DNA from: Thereva unica
Taxonomy: Eukaryota; Arthropoda; Insecta; Diptera; Therevidae
NCBI GenBank assembly: GCA_949987705.1
Contig: OX465283.1
Span: 160,719,850-160,783,849, forward strand
Direction of reading: 5' to 3'
Length of the DNA stretch: 64,000 nucleotides
Numbering within the stretch: the stretch's first letter is position 1; every line of letters begins with the position of its first letter. Shown in pieces: positions 36,000 through 48,189 of the stretch. The position numbers were made by a program, and so were the translations under genes. The notes below the pieces were generated by a model. The model did no database searches. It had not been told where the DNA came from and saw only the letters and a list, made by a program, of their open reading frames with translations.

Positions 36000-37350
36000 T
36001 CACTCACTAAATTGATGCTTGGATACATAAATATTAGCTCCCACGAATTGTTGACTTTAATGTTGAAAGTAGCAAATCCACCGAGATATTATTCATTTTA
36101 AAAAGTTTTATTTTCAACGCTGCAATTTTGAGAGTCAAATATTTCACCAGGCGCTGATAATGGCCTCCAGTTATTGTTGAAAAAATTTCCTTCAAAAATG
36201 AGCGCGCAAACAACACGGATATCTTAGATCCCATCCATAGTCACACGCTTTAGGTTTTTTGTTATTTGATGAATAGCTTTTGAATTTTCGCGTGCCCACA
36301 CACGGGAGTTTCGCCTATTTCTATTCAAAATAAATTATCCAGGTGCTATGATCTATTGCAAAGTTGCTATGACCGTGCAAAGTGTGGCTAACTCGTAAAA
36401 CTTTCAGTATCTTTTTTAATAATGCAATGAAACATTTCTCACCTTTTTGTGCGACCCCGGTACCTTCAAAAGCAGAAATAGACACTAATAATCCTACAGT
36501 AGGAACAGAGATTAACTAAACTACTATTTACTTTCTTCATTACTGAGTTTTAGCACCAAAACAAAAATTTCGAAAGTTCCAACTGATGAATATTAGTCAA
36601 AGTTTACTCTAAACACTACACTGAGAGTGCATCAGGATACCAAGTCACACTCCCTCAGAGCTGCTGATGTATCGTCCTACTTGAAACCTCGTAACTTCAT
36701 CCAGATCTTTAACGATGCTTGATCAGGGCGTTTGTTTACGTACTTGTTGGAGATGTATTTTACGAATTTTACTGAATTATAGTACATAACATTTATTTAG
36801 TCCGAGAAAGCGTAAGACAGGACGGGCCTGAAAGACACCACCCAGCGATGGCCAAGTAGTACGTATACATGATGAGTTGAACTCGAGTTGAACCTAAGGC
36901 CAACTACATGTAGATGCGAGTGGAGTTGAGTTAGGATCGACTGAACGACTCGGCTCTGCTACCTGAGTTTAGTTGAAATTGTGCATATAGACGCGAGTTC
37001 AGCAGTTGAGTAGTTGAATTCAGTTGAAAGCAATATCTCAGTGTTTTGTTTGTGATTTGTGATGCCAGTCGAAAATTAAATTCAACTGAACTGAGTAACT
37101 CTTCATGTAAAAATAGTAAAAATCAATCCTACAGATTTTGATAGTGAACCTAATGTATGCTGGGTTCTGCCGAAGATAGCCATCCTCTCTTGAGTAAGTT
37201 TCATTGAAAGCTTAAGGCGGTATCCAACATATATAATGAGTTCTTGTTGACACAGGGGCCTTGGATCATAGTTGTGTTGTAAATCTCACAGAGGAATGGA
37301 TCTATGTCGGAATCGGGTGTTTCAACTCTTATAACTTTATCAATGGACTC
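36000..37350. other. Intergenic DNA, no gene recognised
   Basis: Contains scattered 'gagttga' motifs (36860-37030). No gene seen. Confidence 0.4.
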
Positions 37351-37356
37351 TGGTAT

Positions 37357-37662
37357 TGGCCTCGATTCCCAGATCCTGCGGATCGGAAGTGAGTGAGGAT
37401 TTGACACTTTGCGATTCCCAAATCCTCAATCGCGAATTCAATTAAATCAAAAATTCGGAGTGAAGACTCAAGCGATAATGAAATATGCGATGTCGGATTA
37501 TCTTAGGCGCATTTGTCGTTCAAATCCGCAGAAAATTTGTTGCGGATCATATTTTTACAGCGCGGAAAATGTCAAATAGAGATTCGCGGTTGCTGATTTG
37601 AGAATCGCAAAGTGTCAAATCCGTACTCACTTCCGATCCGCAGGATCTGGGAATCGAGGCCA
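37357..37662. mobile_element. MITE-like element, 80-bp inverted repeats
   Basis: The left arm 'tggcctcgattcccagatcc' continuing to about 37440 is repeated inverted at 37577-37662 with only a few differences. The spacer is about 140 bp. No coding capacity. Confidence 0.7.
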
Positions 37663-38224
37663 TTATCTTCTTTTCTAACCCCAGGAGAATATGAACGTGA
37701 TAATCTCCACATTTCTGCCATTCCACAAAGTACATATTGGATTTGAGTCAAGAGCACTTTTTCGGATTGCAATCTGATCTGGCCGTCCAAAACGGCGCAC
37801 ATACGTCACGGCCTTCTTGAGAGGAGCCTAAGTGTGTTGGGGTTTCGCTGATGTATATTAATGTTATTGTAATATTCCCCATGGCAGCACATCAAAGGAG
37901 GTATTGCAGAACGACTTATTTTGGAGTTTTAGTGTCGATCAACACATTTCCGTGACGCTGCGGTAATTTCAGTGCAGTGCCGGTAGCATCAGTGAAAAAA
38001 AAATATCGGCACGATGTTATTCCATGGAGATAAATTGAGAAAGGCTCGACATGTTCATTCAAACCTATTTATGTGCTATTTCTAAACGCTAAATTTCATG
38101 ACGCCCTTGAGACCACTGCTCAAATTTCAAGACTAAAAAGTAACCACAGTAAAAGTCAGTGAAAAAATCATCACGGAAGCCACTGTTACAGAAAGCAAAG
38201 GTGCCGTGTCTAAAGGCATAAGAG

Positions 38225-38375
38225 GGTGTGAATGGAGGAGGGTGGTCGATCTGCCGAATTGACCAGAGAAGCTAGGCAAGAAACCGCATAAAAAAGTCAG
38301 CGGCACTGACAGCAGCGCATCCGTAGCGAGGACGTCCCGCTCGAACTGCCAGCTAACGGATCAAAAAAGAAAAAA
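38225..38375 (+). mobile_element. Internally deleted RTE-like LINE (5' end joined to 3' end)
   Basis: Starts with 'gccgaattgaccag', matching the left end of the LINE at 52180-55442, and ends with 'cagcgcatccgtagcgagga', 'ccagctaacggatcaaa' and an A/G-rich tail, matching the 3' end of the copy at 5155-5304. About 3 kb of coding sequence is missing. Such short derivatives can move with the help of a full element (general knowledge). Confidence 0.6.
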
Positions 38376-39179
38376 GAAGAAGACTACCCCAGCATGAAAG
38401 CCCACATAGTACACAACACTACAACGAAGTTCAACTAGTCTCACACATGTAGCTCAAAAGATCACCAAAAAAAGCTCACCAAACAGCATAAAGCTTCCCA
38501 AGATACAAACCGCAATAGCTTCAGCCCAAGGCACAAACGAAAAGCTTAATGGCGAAATCTTATGAAATAGGTGACCCGAACCAACATCGCTATACTACTA
38601 TGCTTTTTCCCTAAAAGTCTGGATGCGTCGTATCAAAGGTTGGAAAGAATGCTCGATGTGTGCATGTAACGTTGTCAAGCGAATTTGTGCTCTATCCTTC
38701 ATTAGATAGCTTCTACAGTGCAACGACGATGCGAAGAAGCAAGTTCAGCTTCCACAGAATATAGGTGGTCCGAACCTCGCTTGCTTAAACAAAACAGCAA
38801 GTAAATCTCTTGTTCTGTGGTGGTGGATAGCTATGTGCTGTTAACGGAATATATTAGAAATAATGACGATGTCTGAAATCGGTTGTAAAACGGATGTTTG
38901 ATTGGATCACTTCAGATCCTTAATCCGGTTCTGGTGGCGTATTGGGGAAAAGTATTAACATTGAAATGGGTCACGTCCTTGTAACAATACTTCTCGCTCA
39001 CGAGACTAATCGAGTTGTTTCATCTTGTTCATAGTTCTCTTGTGATCGTTTGTGAATTCTTCTTACCAGCCTCTTCAAAAACATCTAGAGACTCCCGTTT
39101 GTTTTCTATGGAAGTGATAAGTAACTCGTAGAGGCTGGAAACTACCACTACGTCTGTATTTTTGGAATGTAATTCCTGT

Positions 39180-39560
39180 GTTATACGGGTATGGTATCAG
39201 TCGAAGGTGGAAAGGAGATGAAGAAACCGCAAAACCCCCTGGCGGAATAAAACTTCGAACGGTAAACCAATTTAACTGCCTGGCGTTCTCAGTCAGCGAA
39301 GTGAATGATGAAACGAAAGACGTCCGAAGAAGCATCAACACTGCAATTATACTTTCTACATCTGCCAGTAGAGAAACCCTTACGTGGTAAAACCCCAGAG
39401 TCGTCTACAGAAAAACCAAAATAAGGATCTACAAAACGATCATACCTAGAGTATAGTTAAGACTCTGATGTGAAAAATGGAGTATCTTCAAAAACTCTGC
39501 AAATAAGATGGATATATTTGAGAAGAACGTTCTTCGAAGGATATACGTCCAAATCAATGA
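39180..39560 (+). pseudogene. LINE reverse transcriptase C-terminal fragment
   Basis: The plus strand reads F-N-C-L-A-F-S-V-S-E-V-N-D, S-I-N-T-A-I, R-K-T-K-I-R-I-Y-K-T-I-I and then I-F-E-K-N-V-L-R-R-I across stops. These are the post-catalytic blocks of endonuclease-bearing LINE RTs. Ends at about 39570. Confidence 0.7.
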
Positions 39561-40064
39561 TATACTTATATTAAAAAATTTCCCTTAAAATAAATCCTTT
39601 CAATTCAATACTCCTAATATTACTTCCTAGTTACCACAGACTTCTTGTGTCCTGTTATAGTCTTAAGTAAGGGCTGAACAAAAGAACACCTATAAATCCG
39701 GATTTGTGCAACCAATTGCAATTTGGGCCAGCTTCACACTAACCAATAACTTAAAACTGGCACAACATTTAATCTTCGCTATAATTAAAAGAAACTGCTA
39801 TTATACTAATAGGCCATGGGTGATCATCTTATTGTAAATGGCTGCGAACGACAACGAATATTTGGGATGCAATTTATCATTGGGTTGCGTTACAAAGTGC
39901 AAAAGTTCAGTCCGGGCTTAATCAAAAGCCGCCCGCCTAGACTCCAGTGCCAAATTATGCAAAAAGAAAGCAGAAGACTGAAGAAGATGAAAAATATCAA
40001 AAGATGACACTTGAGTCGAATTGGAAGTAGGCGCCGCTGCATTATTCGCCGCCGCATTCTGTAG

Positions 40065-40104
40065 TATATAAGCGGCGGAACTTGTTGTTGGGGCCGTAGT
40101 TGCA
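40065..40104 (+). promoter_or_regulatory. Core promoter of gene 3 (TATA + weak initiator)
   Basis: TATATAAG at 40065-40072; GTAGTT at 40096-40101 puts the A (40098) 33 bp downstream. This is the weakest of the six initiators but the spacing is the same. Leader about 38 nt. Confidence 0.65.
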
Positions 40105-40135
40105 CTTTGGGCGTTTGACAATATTAAGCAAAAAA

Positions 40136-41179
40136 ATGCGCGGATTTTTGGTAGGTTTTAAGATTATATTTAGAATTTTTAAATATTTTTAATGTTTTCT
40201 TTTATTCTTGTTAAAGATATTTTGTTTTGCAACTATAGCAGCAGGATTTCCGGGCTATGACTACCAGCAGCCGGGCTTTCAAGAAGTTGGAGGTTCGCAT
40301 GGACATGGAATATCAGCATCAATTGGTTTTCAAGGAAATGATTTTAATGGTGGTGCTGGTGGCAGACTTTCAGGAAGTTTAGGTGGAAATGGATTTTCTA
40401 ATGGCGGTATAGGAGTAGGCGTAGGTGTAGGTGGAGGTGGAGGTGGAGGCCTATCCACCGGCAGCATCGGGGGTGGTATATCCTCCGGCGGTTCGGGCAG
40501 CAACGGCATATCAGGATTTTTCGGAAGGAACCACATCCACAGCCATGGCGCCGCAATTGTAACTAAAAATTTCTACATTCATTCTGCACCCGATGAACAA
40601 GAAGAACCAATCCACAAAACAATCAGTCTTGGACCTGCCAGAAAAAATTACCGCGTAGTCTTCATAAAAGCCCCATCAGGCTCAAGTTCAGCTGCCAAAA
40701 TTTCAGTTATCCAACCGCAAAACGAAGAAAAAACCGTTATTTATGTTTTGGCCAAAAAATCAGATGGCGCTGAAATTCAAACAGACGTGCAAGCAGCTCC
40801 ATCTCAACCTAGCAAACCAGAAGTATTCTTCATCAAATACAAAACGCAAGAGGAGGCTCTGCACGCTCAACGACAAATTCAAGGTAAGATATAACAGTGT
40901 AAATATTAGGAGGATTCTGTAATGCATAGAAACACTTTAGCGCAATACGATGCTCTGGAAGGAACGAGTCAAGTGTCAGATGAAGGTGTTGCTCCCATAA
41001 CGTCCGTAATTGGGTCTGTTGGACATGGACATGGACTTGGTGGTGGACATGGATTTGGTAGTGGAGGCGGTTCTTTCGGTGTCGGACACTCCACGTCCGG
41101 TTCGTCAATTTCAGGAACTTCTGGAATATCTGGAATTTCTGGAATTGGTGTCAATAGTAATTATTTGCCGCCGAATTGA
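40136..41179 (+). CDS. Tweedle cuticular protein, Gly-rich (gene 3)
   Basis: Largest of the six, 306 residues. Exons are 40136-40150, 40217-40883 and 40941-41179, with introns of 66 and 57 nt. Signal peptide M-R-G-F-L / I-F-C-F-A-T-I-A-A (1-14), then G-F-P-G-Y-D-Y. Residues 29-118 are Gly/Ser-rich with a V-G-V-G-V-G-G-G-G run. Blocks: K-N-F-Y-I-H-S-A-P (122-130), L-G-P-A-R-K-N-Y (from 143), E-E-K-T-V-I-Y-V-L (175-183) and P-E-V-F-F-I-K-Y-K-T (206-215). Exon 3 begins A-Q-Y-D-A-L-E-G and is Gly/Ser/His-rich with repeated S-G-I/T-S-G, ending Y-L-P-P-N. No exact AATAAA follows closely; AATATA at 41220-41225 is a possible signal. Convergent with gene 4, 3.4 kb away. Gly-rich arms are typical of structural cuticle proteins. 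Confidence 0.95.
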
Positions 41180-41789
41180 ATGGTGACACTTAAGTAATAA
41201 TTTATTAAGTATTAATGAAAATATAAAGTTTGGCTATTTGATAATATTAAAAGTTTAGAAGAAATTTGAAGCTCCTTTAGTTTCCTACACGTGTAAATTC
41301 TGATCCTGATTTGTGAGTGAACCAATGAAAGCTTATTATAATGCATATTTTAACCGATAGTGCATATTCGATCCACGAACTAAAAACTCGTGTTTACGAA
41401 CAAACCTACCTAGGAATTCTTCTTCTTTTGAGAATCAAAATTACAACAATTGCTTAGGGTTACCAACTCACGCCCATAAAAACACCCTTGGAAATCGGCT
41501 AACAGTGCTTCGGGACCAGATGGACAACACAACGACGACCTTTACTTTTCGAACCAGGACCTGAATTGTAACCTGGAAGGTAAGGACGCTGTTTTCCGAT
41601 GGACGACTGGATGAAGTTCTTAACGATATGAACCGATATAACCAAATGCGAGACCAAGTGCCACGATGCGAGGGAGCACATCTGCCCAAACTGTAATTCT
41701 TTCATAGGGTGGCATGGTGTTGGGTGGCATTGGTGTAATACTCACCAAGGAAGACAGGCCCAGCCTCATTCGCTAGTAACCAGTTTCCG

Positions 41790-42640
41790 AGAGTATTATT
41801 ATCGTGCGCCTGCGTACCAGACTAAGGTCAATGTTACTCCCAAATGGAGACGCAGACGAAAACATCAAGGACGAGTTTTATATTCGACTGGATGAGGCTT
41901 TCCGCTTTATACCAATGGGAGATATCATTTTGATATCTCCCATTGGTATAATACATACAAAATACATCAGAACCGTGCATGCGTGGGTCAGATCCAAACT
42001 GGATTTGGGACACAATGTGGCGAAAAACAGATCATGGTAAGGCCCTAAAAAATAATACTCTCAATAACAACGGTAGGTAAAAAGAAGTGCCCGGACGTGA
42101 TAAAAGCCGACAAACAAACGAGCTCGCAGGAATGGAAAACACGACAAACACAGGCAATAGTAAGGTTCTGTACCAAATTACTACACAGCTCACGGGAAAG
42201 CACTCTACTAAAAAACGTGCCGTGAAGAGAGCAGATAGAAGGCTGTTGCGTAGTGACGAGGAGCAACTCGATAGATGGAGAGATTATTTATTCGCCATCG
42301 CCCATCCTAAAGGGTTCAGCTGCGCAGGAGCCTGAAGAAAGCAACAACAACGCGCAACCAATAGTAATCACCACTCTTGCCCCTTCCAAGATAGAAATAG
42401 TAACCGCAATTCATGCCATGACCAATAATAAAGCTGCTGGATAAAAAGCACCCGCCAGAATTGTTGAAAAACGACTCAAGCTAGCTTAGAACACCTGTCT
42501 GTACCTTTCCCTTCAAAATACCTATGGGGACTCTATTTACGACTGGACAGGCATCCGTCTATTATCTTCTGTGGGCAAAATCTTGTCCCATATACAGGGA
42601 GTAACCACTAAAGTTGTAACTCTATACCCTATTTTCATGA
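41790..42640 (+). pseudogene. LINE endonuclease/RT fragment
   Basis: The plus strand has K-D-E-F-Y-I-R-L-D-E-A-F (end of the endonuclease domain), R-S-D-E-E-Q-L-D-R-W-R-D-Y, and A-I-H-A-M-T-N-N-K-A-A-G, and later W-T-G-I-R-L-L-S-S-V-G-K-I-L-S. These are the consecutive endonuclease to RT landmarks of endonuclease-bearing LINEs. Frames are broken and the element ends at about 42640. Confidence 0.7.
41907..41951. repeat. Perfect 21-bp hairpin
   Basis: 'ttataccaatgggagatatca' is followed after 3 nt by its exact complement. It lies inside the LINE endonuclease remnant and may be a local inverted duplication. Confidence 0.9.
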
Positions 42641-42695
42641 ATAAGGTTTCAGTGTACGCCGAATACCACCCCAGCGTTCGGCCACGGTAGTATTA

Positions 42696-42850
42696 AGGCC
42701 CCCATACACGGTCAAATTGGATGTACATCGAAGGGCGGATGTACAACCAAAACTATCGAATGTGGGCCGGTCGGCCGACCAAAACTCGTTGCTCTTATGG
42801 GTTTGATGAAATTCTGGATGTACAACCAATTTGACCGTGTATGGGGGCCT
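42696..42850. mobile_element. 155-bp MITE, AGGCCC termini, TTA duplication
   Basis: The termini 'aggcccccatacacggtcaa' and their complement are nearly perfect over 25 bp. Direct TTA duplications lie at 42693-42695 and 42851-42853. Size, termini and TWA target site fit a PIF/Harbinger MITE (inference). Confidence 0.8.
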
Positions 42851-42999
42851 TTACATGGGAGGCGGTGGTAGCTCTTTTCTCTTGACTGGAGTTAAAAGAG
42901 TAGTAGTACTTACTCTACTCGGGTGCGTAGTAGTACCCACTCTATTCTAGATCATAGAGAGTTGCACATAGTCCTGTATGTGACAACCCTCCATTTTTT

Positions 43000-43540
43000 G
43001 CTATTAGGGTAGCTGCACAGATAGCAGACGCTTTACCCGGTTACCCGCCATGCCCTCTAAGTGAGCTTTAAAATTTAACCTACGTTCGATCATCGCTCTT
43101 AGGGACATTACGCAAGCTGTAGATGTATGATTTGGTCAGATACTTTCATTCTTACGGACACTGGTTTTCTCCGTTTGCCCAGCTTCAGGTCTGAACTGAC
43201 CGACTCTTTTAGGCCACGCTGTAATCTCCTAGATCGCTTCGCTCGCGCACTATTCGATCTCATCAAAACGTTGTCCCACAGGCACTATCCTCATTTCAAA
43301 CGCGAACCAGATTCCAATTGCTCTTTTTTGGGAGACGTAGCCTCAACACATCATTAAACTCAACTCACATTTGTGATCCATAGAAGAGGGCACAGAATTG
43401 ATCCCTGTGGAAATCCGCATATTCCTCTGTAGTAAAGACCGTCGGCCGATCTTCCTATTCACAATTACAAGCGTTATATTAACTTCGTTCTCTGTGTATG
43501 ACAAATCTTGCGATCAATTTTTCGACTACTTCCCGATTCC
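43000..43540. other. Intergenic DNA, no gene recognised
   Basis: May contain LINE remnants (for example 'cctgtggaaatccgcatatt' at 43407-43426) but no motif is certain. Confidence 0.35.
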
Positions 43541-43810
43541 GGTGATGCTCAATTTTGGCACACACCTTTTGTTCTAAAACCAATGCAATAAAATACATTA
43601 AATTTTATGGTACATCCAATATGGCGGCTACCATAAAATGGTAGATTACCTTTTCCCTTGCAACCCCCCGATATGGGTATCAAATGAAAGAGTAAAATAT
43701 AGTAAGCTGTGTGACGTCTAATTAAATCCAATATAAAGGCCGAACGAAATGCCGCATTACCTTTTTCTGTACAACTCCTAGATAGGGGTGGCATTATCTT
43801 CAATTGAAAG
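43540..43810. repeat. 'ggtatcaaatgaaag' dispersed repeat
   Basis: Carries 'atatgggtatcaaatgaaag' and 'atggcggc', shared with 58140-58310 (twice) and, in inverted form, with 63840-64000. This motif occurs in dispersed arthropod repeats (general knowledge). Class unknown. Confidence 0.55.
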
Positions 43811-44106
43811 TTAGTTCGGTAATTATCACGCTGCGAAATGTCATTCCACCAAGACTTGGCAAAGCATCTGACTGATCAGATTGTCTGCGAAAAAGCTTAT
43901 GAACAATGTGATCAAGGGAAAGTACCGAGGCGAAGATGTTTTGATTCTGAGAATTTCAATGATTCCGAATCATTTGGCTTTTTTGAATTTAAACGCCATC
44001 AATTGATTGGTGCTTCTTCTTCGAAATCGAATCCGAAGTCGCCATTGTGTCATCGCCTTTTTCCATATGTATGAATTTACAAACGCTTGGCCTGATTCCA
44101 CACGAG

Positions 44107-44260
44107 CGTACACACGACACGACAAGAGTCGGCTGCAAAGATGGTTTATGGAAAAAAGGGTGAGAAATGACGATGGAATGAACCCAATTTCTATCTCCCT
44201 CTCTCACCCTCTTCTCCATAAACCACTTTTGCAGCCGACATTTGTCGTGTCGTGCGTACG
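44107..44260. mobile_element. Palindromic MITE-like element
   Basis: Arms of about 58 bp ('cgtacacacgacacgacaa', 'gtcggctgcaaa', 'tggtttatgg', 'agggtgag') are mirrored at 44203-44260 with a few differences. Shares 'agaagagggtgagagag' with the inverted repeat at 3326-3447. Confidence 0.65.
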
Positions 44261-44542
44261 TATTGATGCATTATTTAACAATTTTTTGTATCTGTCTAAA
44301 ATATCTCTCGTTGTATTACTTTTAACACTAACAACACTTTTTACATAGTTCTAGTCTCCTCGACGTACCCATGCTATTCACCACTTGTCAATATTTCTGT
44401 CTTAGATAGATTCGCTTCGATCAGTTAACAAAAGTTCAACTTAACTCGACCAACTTCACATAACACATACATAATACATAATTAAAAATCAAAGCGGGTC
44501 TAGAATTGGTTAGGAACTATTTTGAACTTAGAAAATAGCTAA

Positions 44543-44548
44543 TTTATT
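44543..44548 (-). terminator. Polyadenylation signal, gene 4
   Basis: AATAAA on the minus strand 39 nt after the stop codon of gene 4. Confidence 0.65.
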
Positions 44549-44586
44549 AGGTACTTGCGAATTAAACAAAACTATTCGAAAAAACA

Positions 44587-45392
44587 TCAGTTTGGAGGCA
44601 GATAGTTATTATTTATACCACCACTAGGTGCCGCTACGTGTTCCCTCTGAGAGCTTCCTGGCCCGTATGTCCCGATCACCGAAGATACAGGGGCGACGCC
44701 TTCATCAGAGAAATGACTGCTACCACCCAAGGCATCGTATTGAGCTAAAATCATTACAACTCAAGAACTGACTGTTCGTTTTGAACTAACAAATAATTAC
44801 CCTGAATTTGCTGTTGCGCATGCGCCGCTTCCTCTGGGGTTTTGTACTTAATAAAGAAGACTTCTGGCTTGCTGGGCTCAACATGACTTGGTTTGACGTC
44901 CGTTTGGATATCGTCGGGATCCGCTTTTTTGGACAATACATAGATTACAGTCTTTTCTTCATTTTGAGGAGGAGCAAATGAAATTCGTGCAGCAGATCCG
45001 GCTGGTGAAGGGGCCTTTATGAAGACTACTTTGTAGTTCTTTTGTGGCGGACCCAGGCTAACTGTCTTTTCGATAGCTTCTTCATCGTCGTCAGGTGCTG
45101 AGTGCAAATAGAAATGTTTCGTCACTATAGGAACTTCTTCTAAAGGAGCTGGTCCTGCTAAGAAATTATTCCCAGAACTCGATGGACTTTTTCCATTTGC
45201 ACCTGATGCAAAACCATTCAAGGGTGATGTGGAAAAGGCTGGGATGCTAGGGGAGCCGCCAGGATGCTGGTAGTTATAACCTTGGGGTAGTGCAGCTGCT
45301 ACTACCGATAGGCAAAATATCTAAAAAATATGGATATTAGCAAAAACCATCTCTTAACAAGGTCCGCTACTCCTTACCATCAATCTCCTCAT
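44587..45392 (-). CDS. Tweedle cuticular protein (gene 4)
   Basis: 230 residues. Minus-strand exons are 45378-45392, 44801-45320 and 44587-44744, with introns of 57 and 56 nt. Signal peptide M-R-R-L-M / I-F-C-L-S-V-V-A-A-A (1-15), then L-P-Q-G-Y-N-Y. An N-terminal arm of about 55 residues is Ser/Gly/Pro-rich. Blocks: K-H-F-Y-L-H-S-A-P (73-81), L-G-P-P-Q-K-N-Y (94-101), E-E-K-T-V-I-Y-V-L (126-134) and P-E-V-F-F-I-K-Y-K-T (157-166). The second intron is phase 1 (Q-A-Q-Y-D). Exon 3 is short and ends N-Y-L-P-P-N. An open frame starting at an internal Met (45221) misses the signal peptide. It diverges from gene 5 and converges on gene 3. It has the smallest arms and is probably closest to a minimal family plan. 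Confidence 0.95.
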
Positions 45393-45434
45393 TATTTCCT
45401 TCTTGTGTTATTCCTCCTCTAGTGTCTGGTATCA

Positions 45435-45469
45435 AATGAAAAATATCAATATGACACTTTACTTTTATA
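45435..45469 (-). promoter_or_regulatory. Core promoter of gene 4 (TATA + TCATTT)
   Basis: TATAAAAG (45469-45462) and TCATTT with A at 45437, 32 bp apart, matching the arthropod TCAKTY initiator. The initiator lies inside 'ggtatcaaatgaaa' (plus strand), identical to the core of the dispersed repeat at 43540 and 58140. Confidence 0.75.
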
Positions 45470-45599
45470 CTGATGAGTATATTAACGATCGAGGGATCCA
45501 GATTTACACACTTGTCGCTACTTTCATTAGTCCTCTAAAACATACTCATTTCATATTTCACAAGTCTCCTCATCAAAAAAATAGTGTATAACATTAAAC

Positions 45600-46765
45600 G
45601 GCCCGAATGTGTTGACTGTAGTGTGTCCAACATACCATTAACCAGTAGGCAGTAGTAGAGGAGACAAATTCAACTAAACTCCGAGATTTATAGTGGACGT
45701 TTTTTTTTCGAACGCATAAATTTTTCGGAGATTAGGCACTGATGCTGAGGAGCTTTCTGTTCACCTGGGCTCACAGCTGGACCATTCATCACCTTTTTTG
45801 CTAATATCATCGAATGTGTAAGCAGCAGACTAATTTTAATGCATTCAAATTGTTCATAAATAAATTTGTTGGTAATGGCTGAAGGGTATAAGGGCGAACA
45901 TAGAAACCCAAGTGTGTATGGGCCAATGTCTAACACCATTCCACTAATCGCCTGACATCATCGGATATTCTAAGGTTTTTATTAAATCGAAAATACCGAG
46001 AAAATTGGTAAAAAATGCATCTCTTGATTGATATATTTATTCAGCGTTAATTGCCTAATGTTATCAAGTTTTCAGGGTTGGCAGGTTTTTAAGATTTTCA
46101 TTCAAAACTATTTCTGTACTATATGGATGATATTTTCATTAGTGACATGTTTGTTCAATTAAGCAAGTCAGTAAGTGATTATCATTCCACATTATGGAAG
46201 TGCAAATCGATAATAAATTATTTTCCAGAATAGTCTTAAATTAACTTTATTTTTATCGCATCTTCATTTTTATAAACACTCCTACAAAGGAGTGATCGGT
46301 TATTAATTGAACACTAACTTTCGCCGAACTCTCACCCACGTCGATTTTGTCATGCCCTGTGCAGAACTTCGCCGATAACATTTTCCCCAAAAAAGTGCCG
46401 AAAAGATCATTAATCTTGCAAAATTTTGCGCCCACTGTGCAGCTCAAAATTCATACTTTGAAGCCCCTAAAAAAATTAAATAAATACATTCCGGACGAAC
46501 ATCGACAAATGTTTGCGTTTTCTTTTAAATTGTGGCAACATTGATTTGATCCTCAACAAGGCCAACCTATCGTTTTCGCCGTTTCGCCCTGTACAGCTTG
46601 CACAAGGACCTACCGCCCGCACGGCACTGGAGGCACTGCGCAAATACAAAAATGTGCATAATATGTATTTATTCAAAGTTAATAATTTTCACTGGAGTGC
46701 TTCTTTATAAACGAAATTAGGTATTTTATTTTCGCTTGTAAAACGTTTGTGGTATTACCGACAAG
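45600..46765. other. Intergenic DNA, no gene recognised
   Basis: Short frames; 46270-46640 has more balanced base composition, but the frames there match nothing I know. Confidence 0.35.
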
Positions 46766-46769
46766 TGAT

Positions 46770-47010
46770 CCCAGCGTTACAGCAGGAAATGGATTGCTAC
46801 TTTTTAACATTGCATGTCATTGCCGGGGTACATACCCTTTTATGCTTCTTAAGAAGCGTTGTAGGAGCATTATAGAACAGCTTTTTAATAAATAATATTC
46901 ATGGACCCTTGTGAAGCGAAAAGCTTTTATTTGTATTCGCCTTTTGCAACTGTTTGTACGTCTTTTTCCAAGCGCGAGGGTCGATTTTCCAAGCGGTCCC
47001 CGTGCTAAGT
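46770..47010 (-). repeat. Dispersed repeat, inverted copy of 1195-1410
   Basis: The reverse complement reproduces 'ctcgcgcttggaaa', 'gcaaaaggcg', 'aatgctcct', 'gcataaaagggtatgt' and 'caatgttaaaaagta' in the order seen at 1195-1410. Confidence 0.6.
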
Positions 47011-48189
47011 ACTAATCATGGTTTAATGCTGCTTAACTTCTGTAATCGATCGAGAACCGGTGTACTGAGTATGCTAGTGGCACGATTTCTGGTCATTAGT
47101 AAGCCATAGGCTAAGAGTTTGTTCCACGCGTCAATTTTGGCGCCACGCAAACTGCCAGTTTTATGCAATGGTGGGTGGTCAACATAACACGCCAATTTTT
47201 TCTACATTCCACTTGACACGCAAAATTTTACAAAATTCTAAAAGTGGCGTATCATTTGGAGTTTGGTGTTTATGGGGTTTATGAAGGCTAGGTTAAACTT
47301 ATGCTAAAAGAATAGGCCCATTGCAATGTCAAAGTGATCCCACTGTAAACGTTATGTTAAAGGGTCGTTTTTTCGCTACCTCGAGGTCGTAATGAATGTT
47401 CTCAGGTGCGGATTCCCGATCTTCGAGATTTCTGTAGGCGTGCTTAGAAAGGGTTCACTAAAGCGGTCAGTCTCCTTCTGCTTAGGGTTGGGTGACAGGT
47501 TGTACACTTTCCTCCTCGTCCTGACTTTTACAGCTCCTACCAAAAACGTAGGTTTCAAGATCTAAGCGGGTCGCATGCGTCCCTATCAGATAGTGTGTGT
47601 TTTTTTGTTCAATTTGTTTTGTTTTGTCCAGTGGGCAGAGATCCGCAGTACTCGGGTAAGGCTAATTAGAACCGGAGAGATCGCCAGGCATTCGGAGAAC
47701 ACCGTTCACGACTGAGCTATTTTCACTACTGAGTTTTCGTTCACACCGAATCAAATATAAATTATTTTACATTTTCGTTTTATTTAGGGGTGTTTCAATG
47801 AAACTCATAATTAAAATATCAGGACCATGGATGTCGTAGCTTTTATGTAACTACAAACCTTGGTGAAATACCTCAAAACGTCAACTTCAAGTGTCAATAT
47901 CTCAAAAACTAAGCGTGATATCAAAAAATTTTATTTCATATTTTCGACTTACTTTGCTGTGCTTCATCATAATCCATCGTAAAACAGGAGGCCCGTGAAC
48001 CGTAGAGGTCCCAGCAAAAAAAGAGGGAGTGAAAAAAATTGGACCCAAAAATTGACCGGCAGCATCTATATTATTACTCTTTGAGCTATTCTCAACTGAT
48101 CTCTGTCAACAGAATCCGGTCCTCATATTATGCATACTCAACTACCTCCAGCGCCCGATCTATATATGTATGGTTGAGCACCTCAGATA

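Noticed and set aside
44754..45221. Gene 4 starting at Met near 45221
   Set aside because: Misses the signal peptide and the microexon, and reads into intron 2.
46253..46710. Overlapping frames in a more G/C-balanced region
   Set aside because: None carries a recognisable domain and they overlap on both strands.
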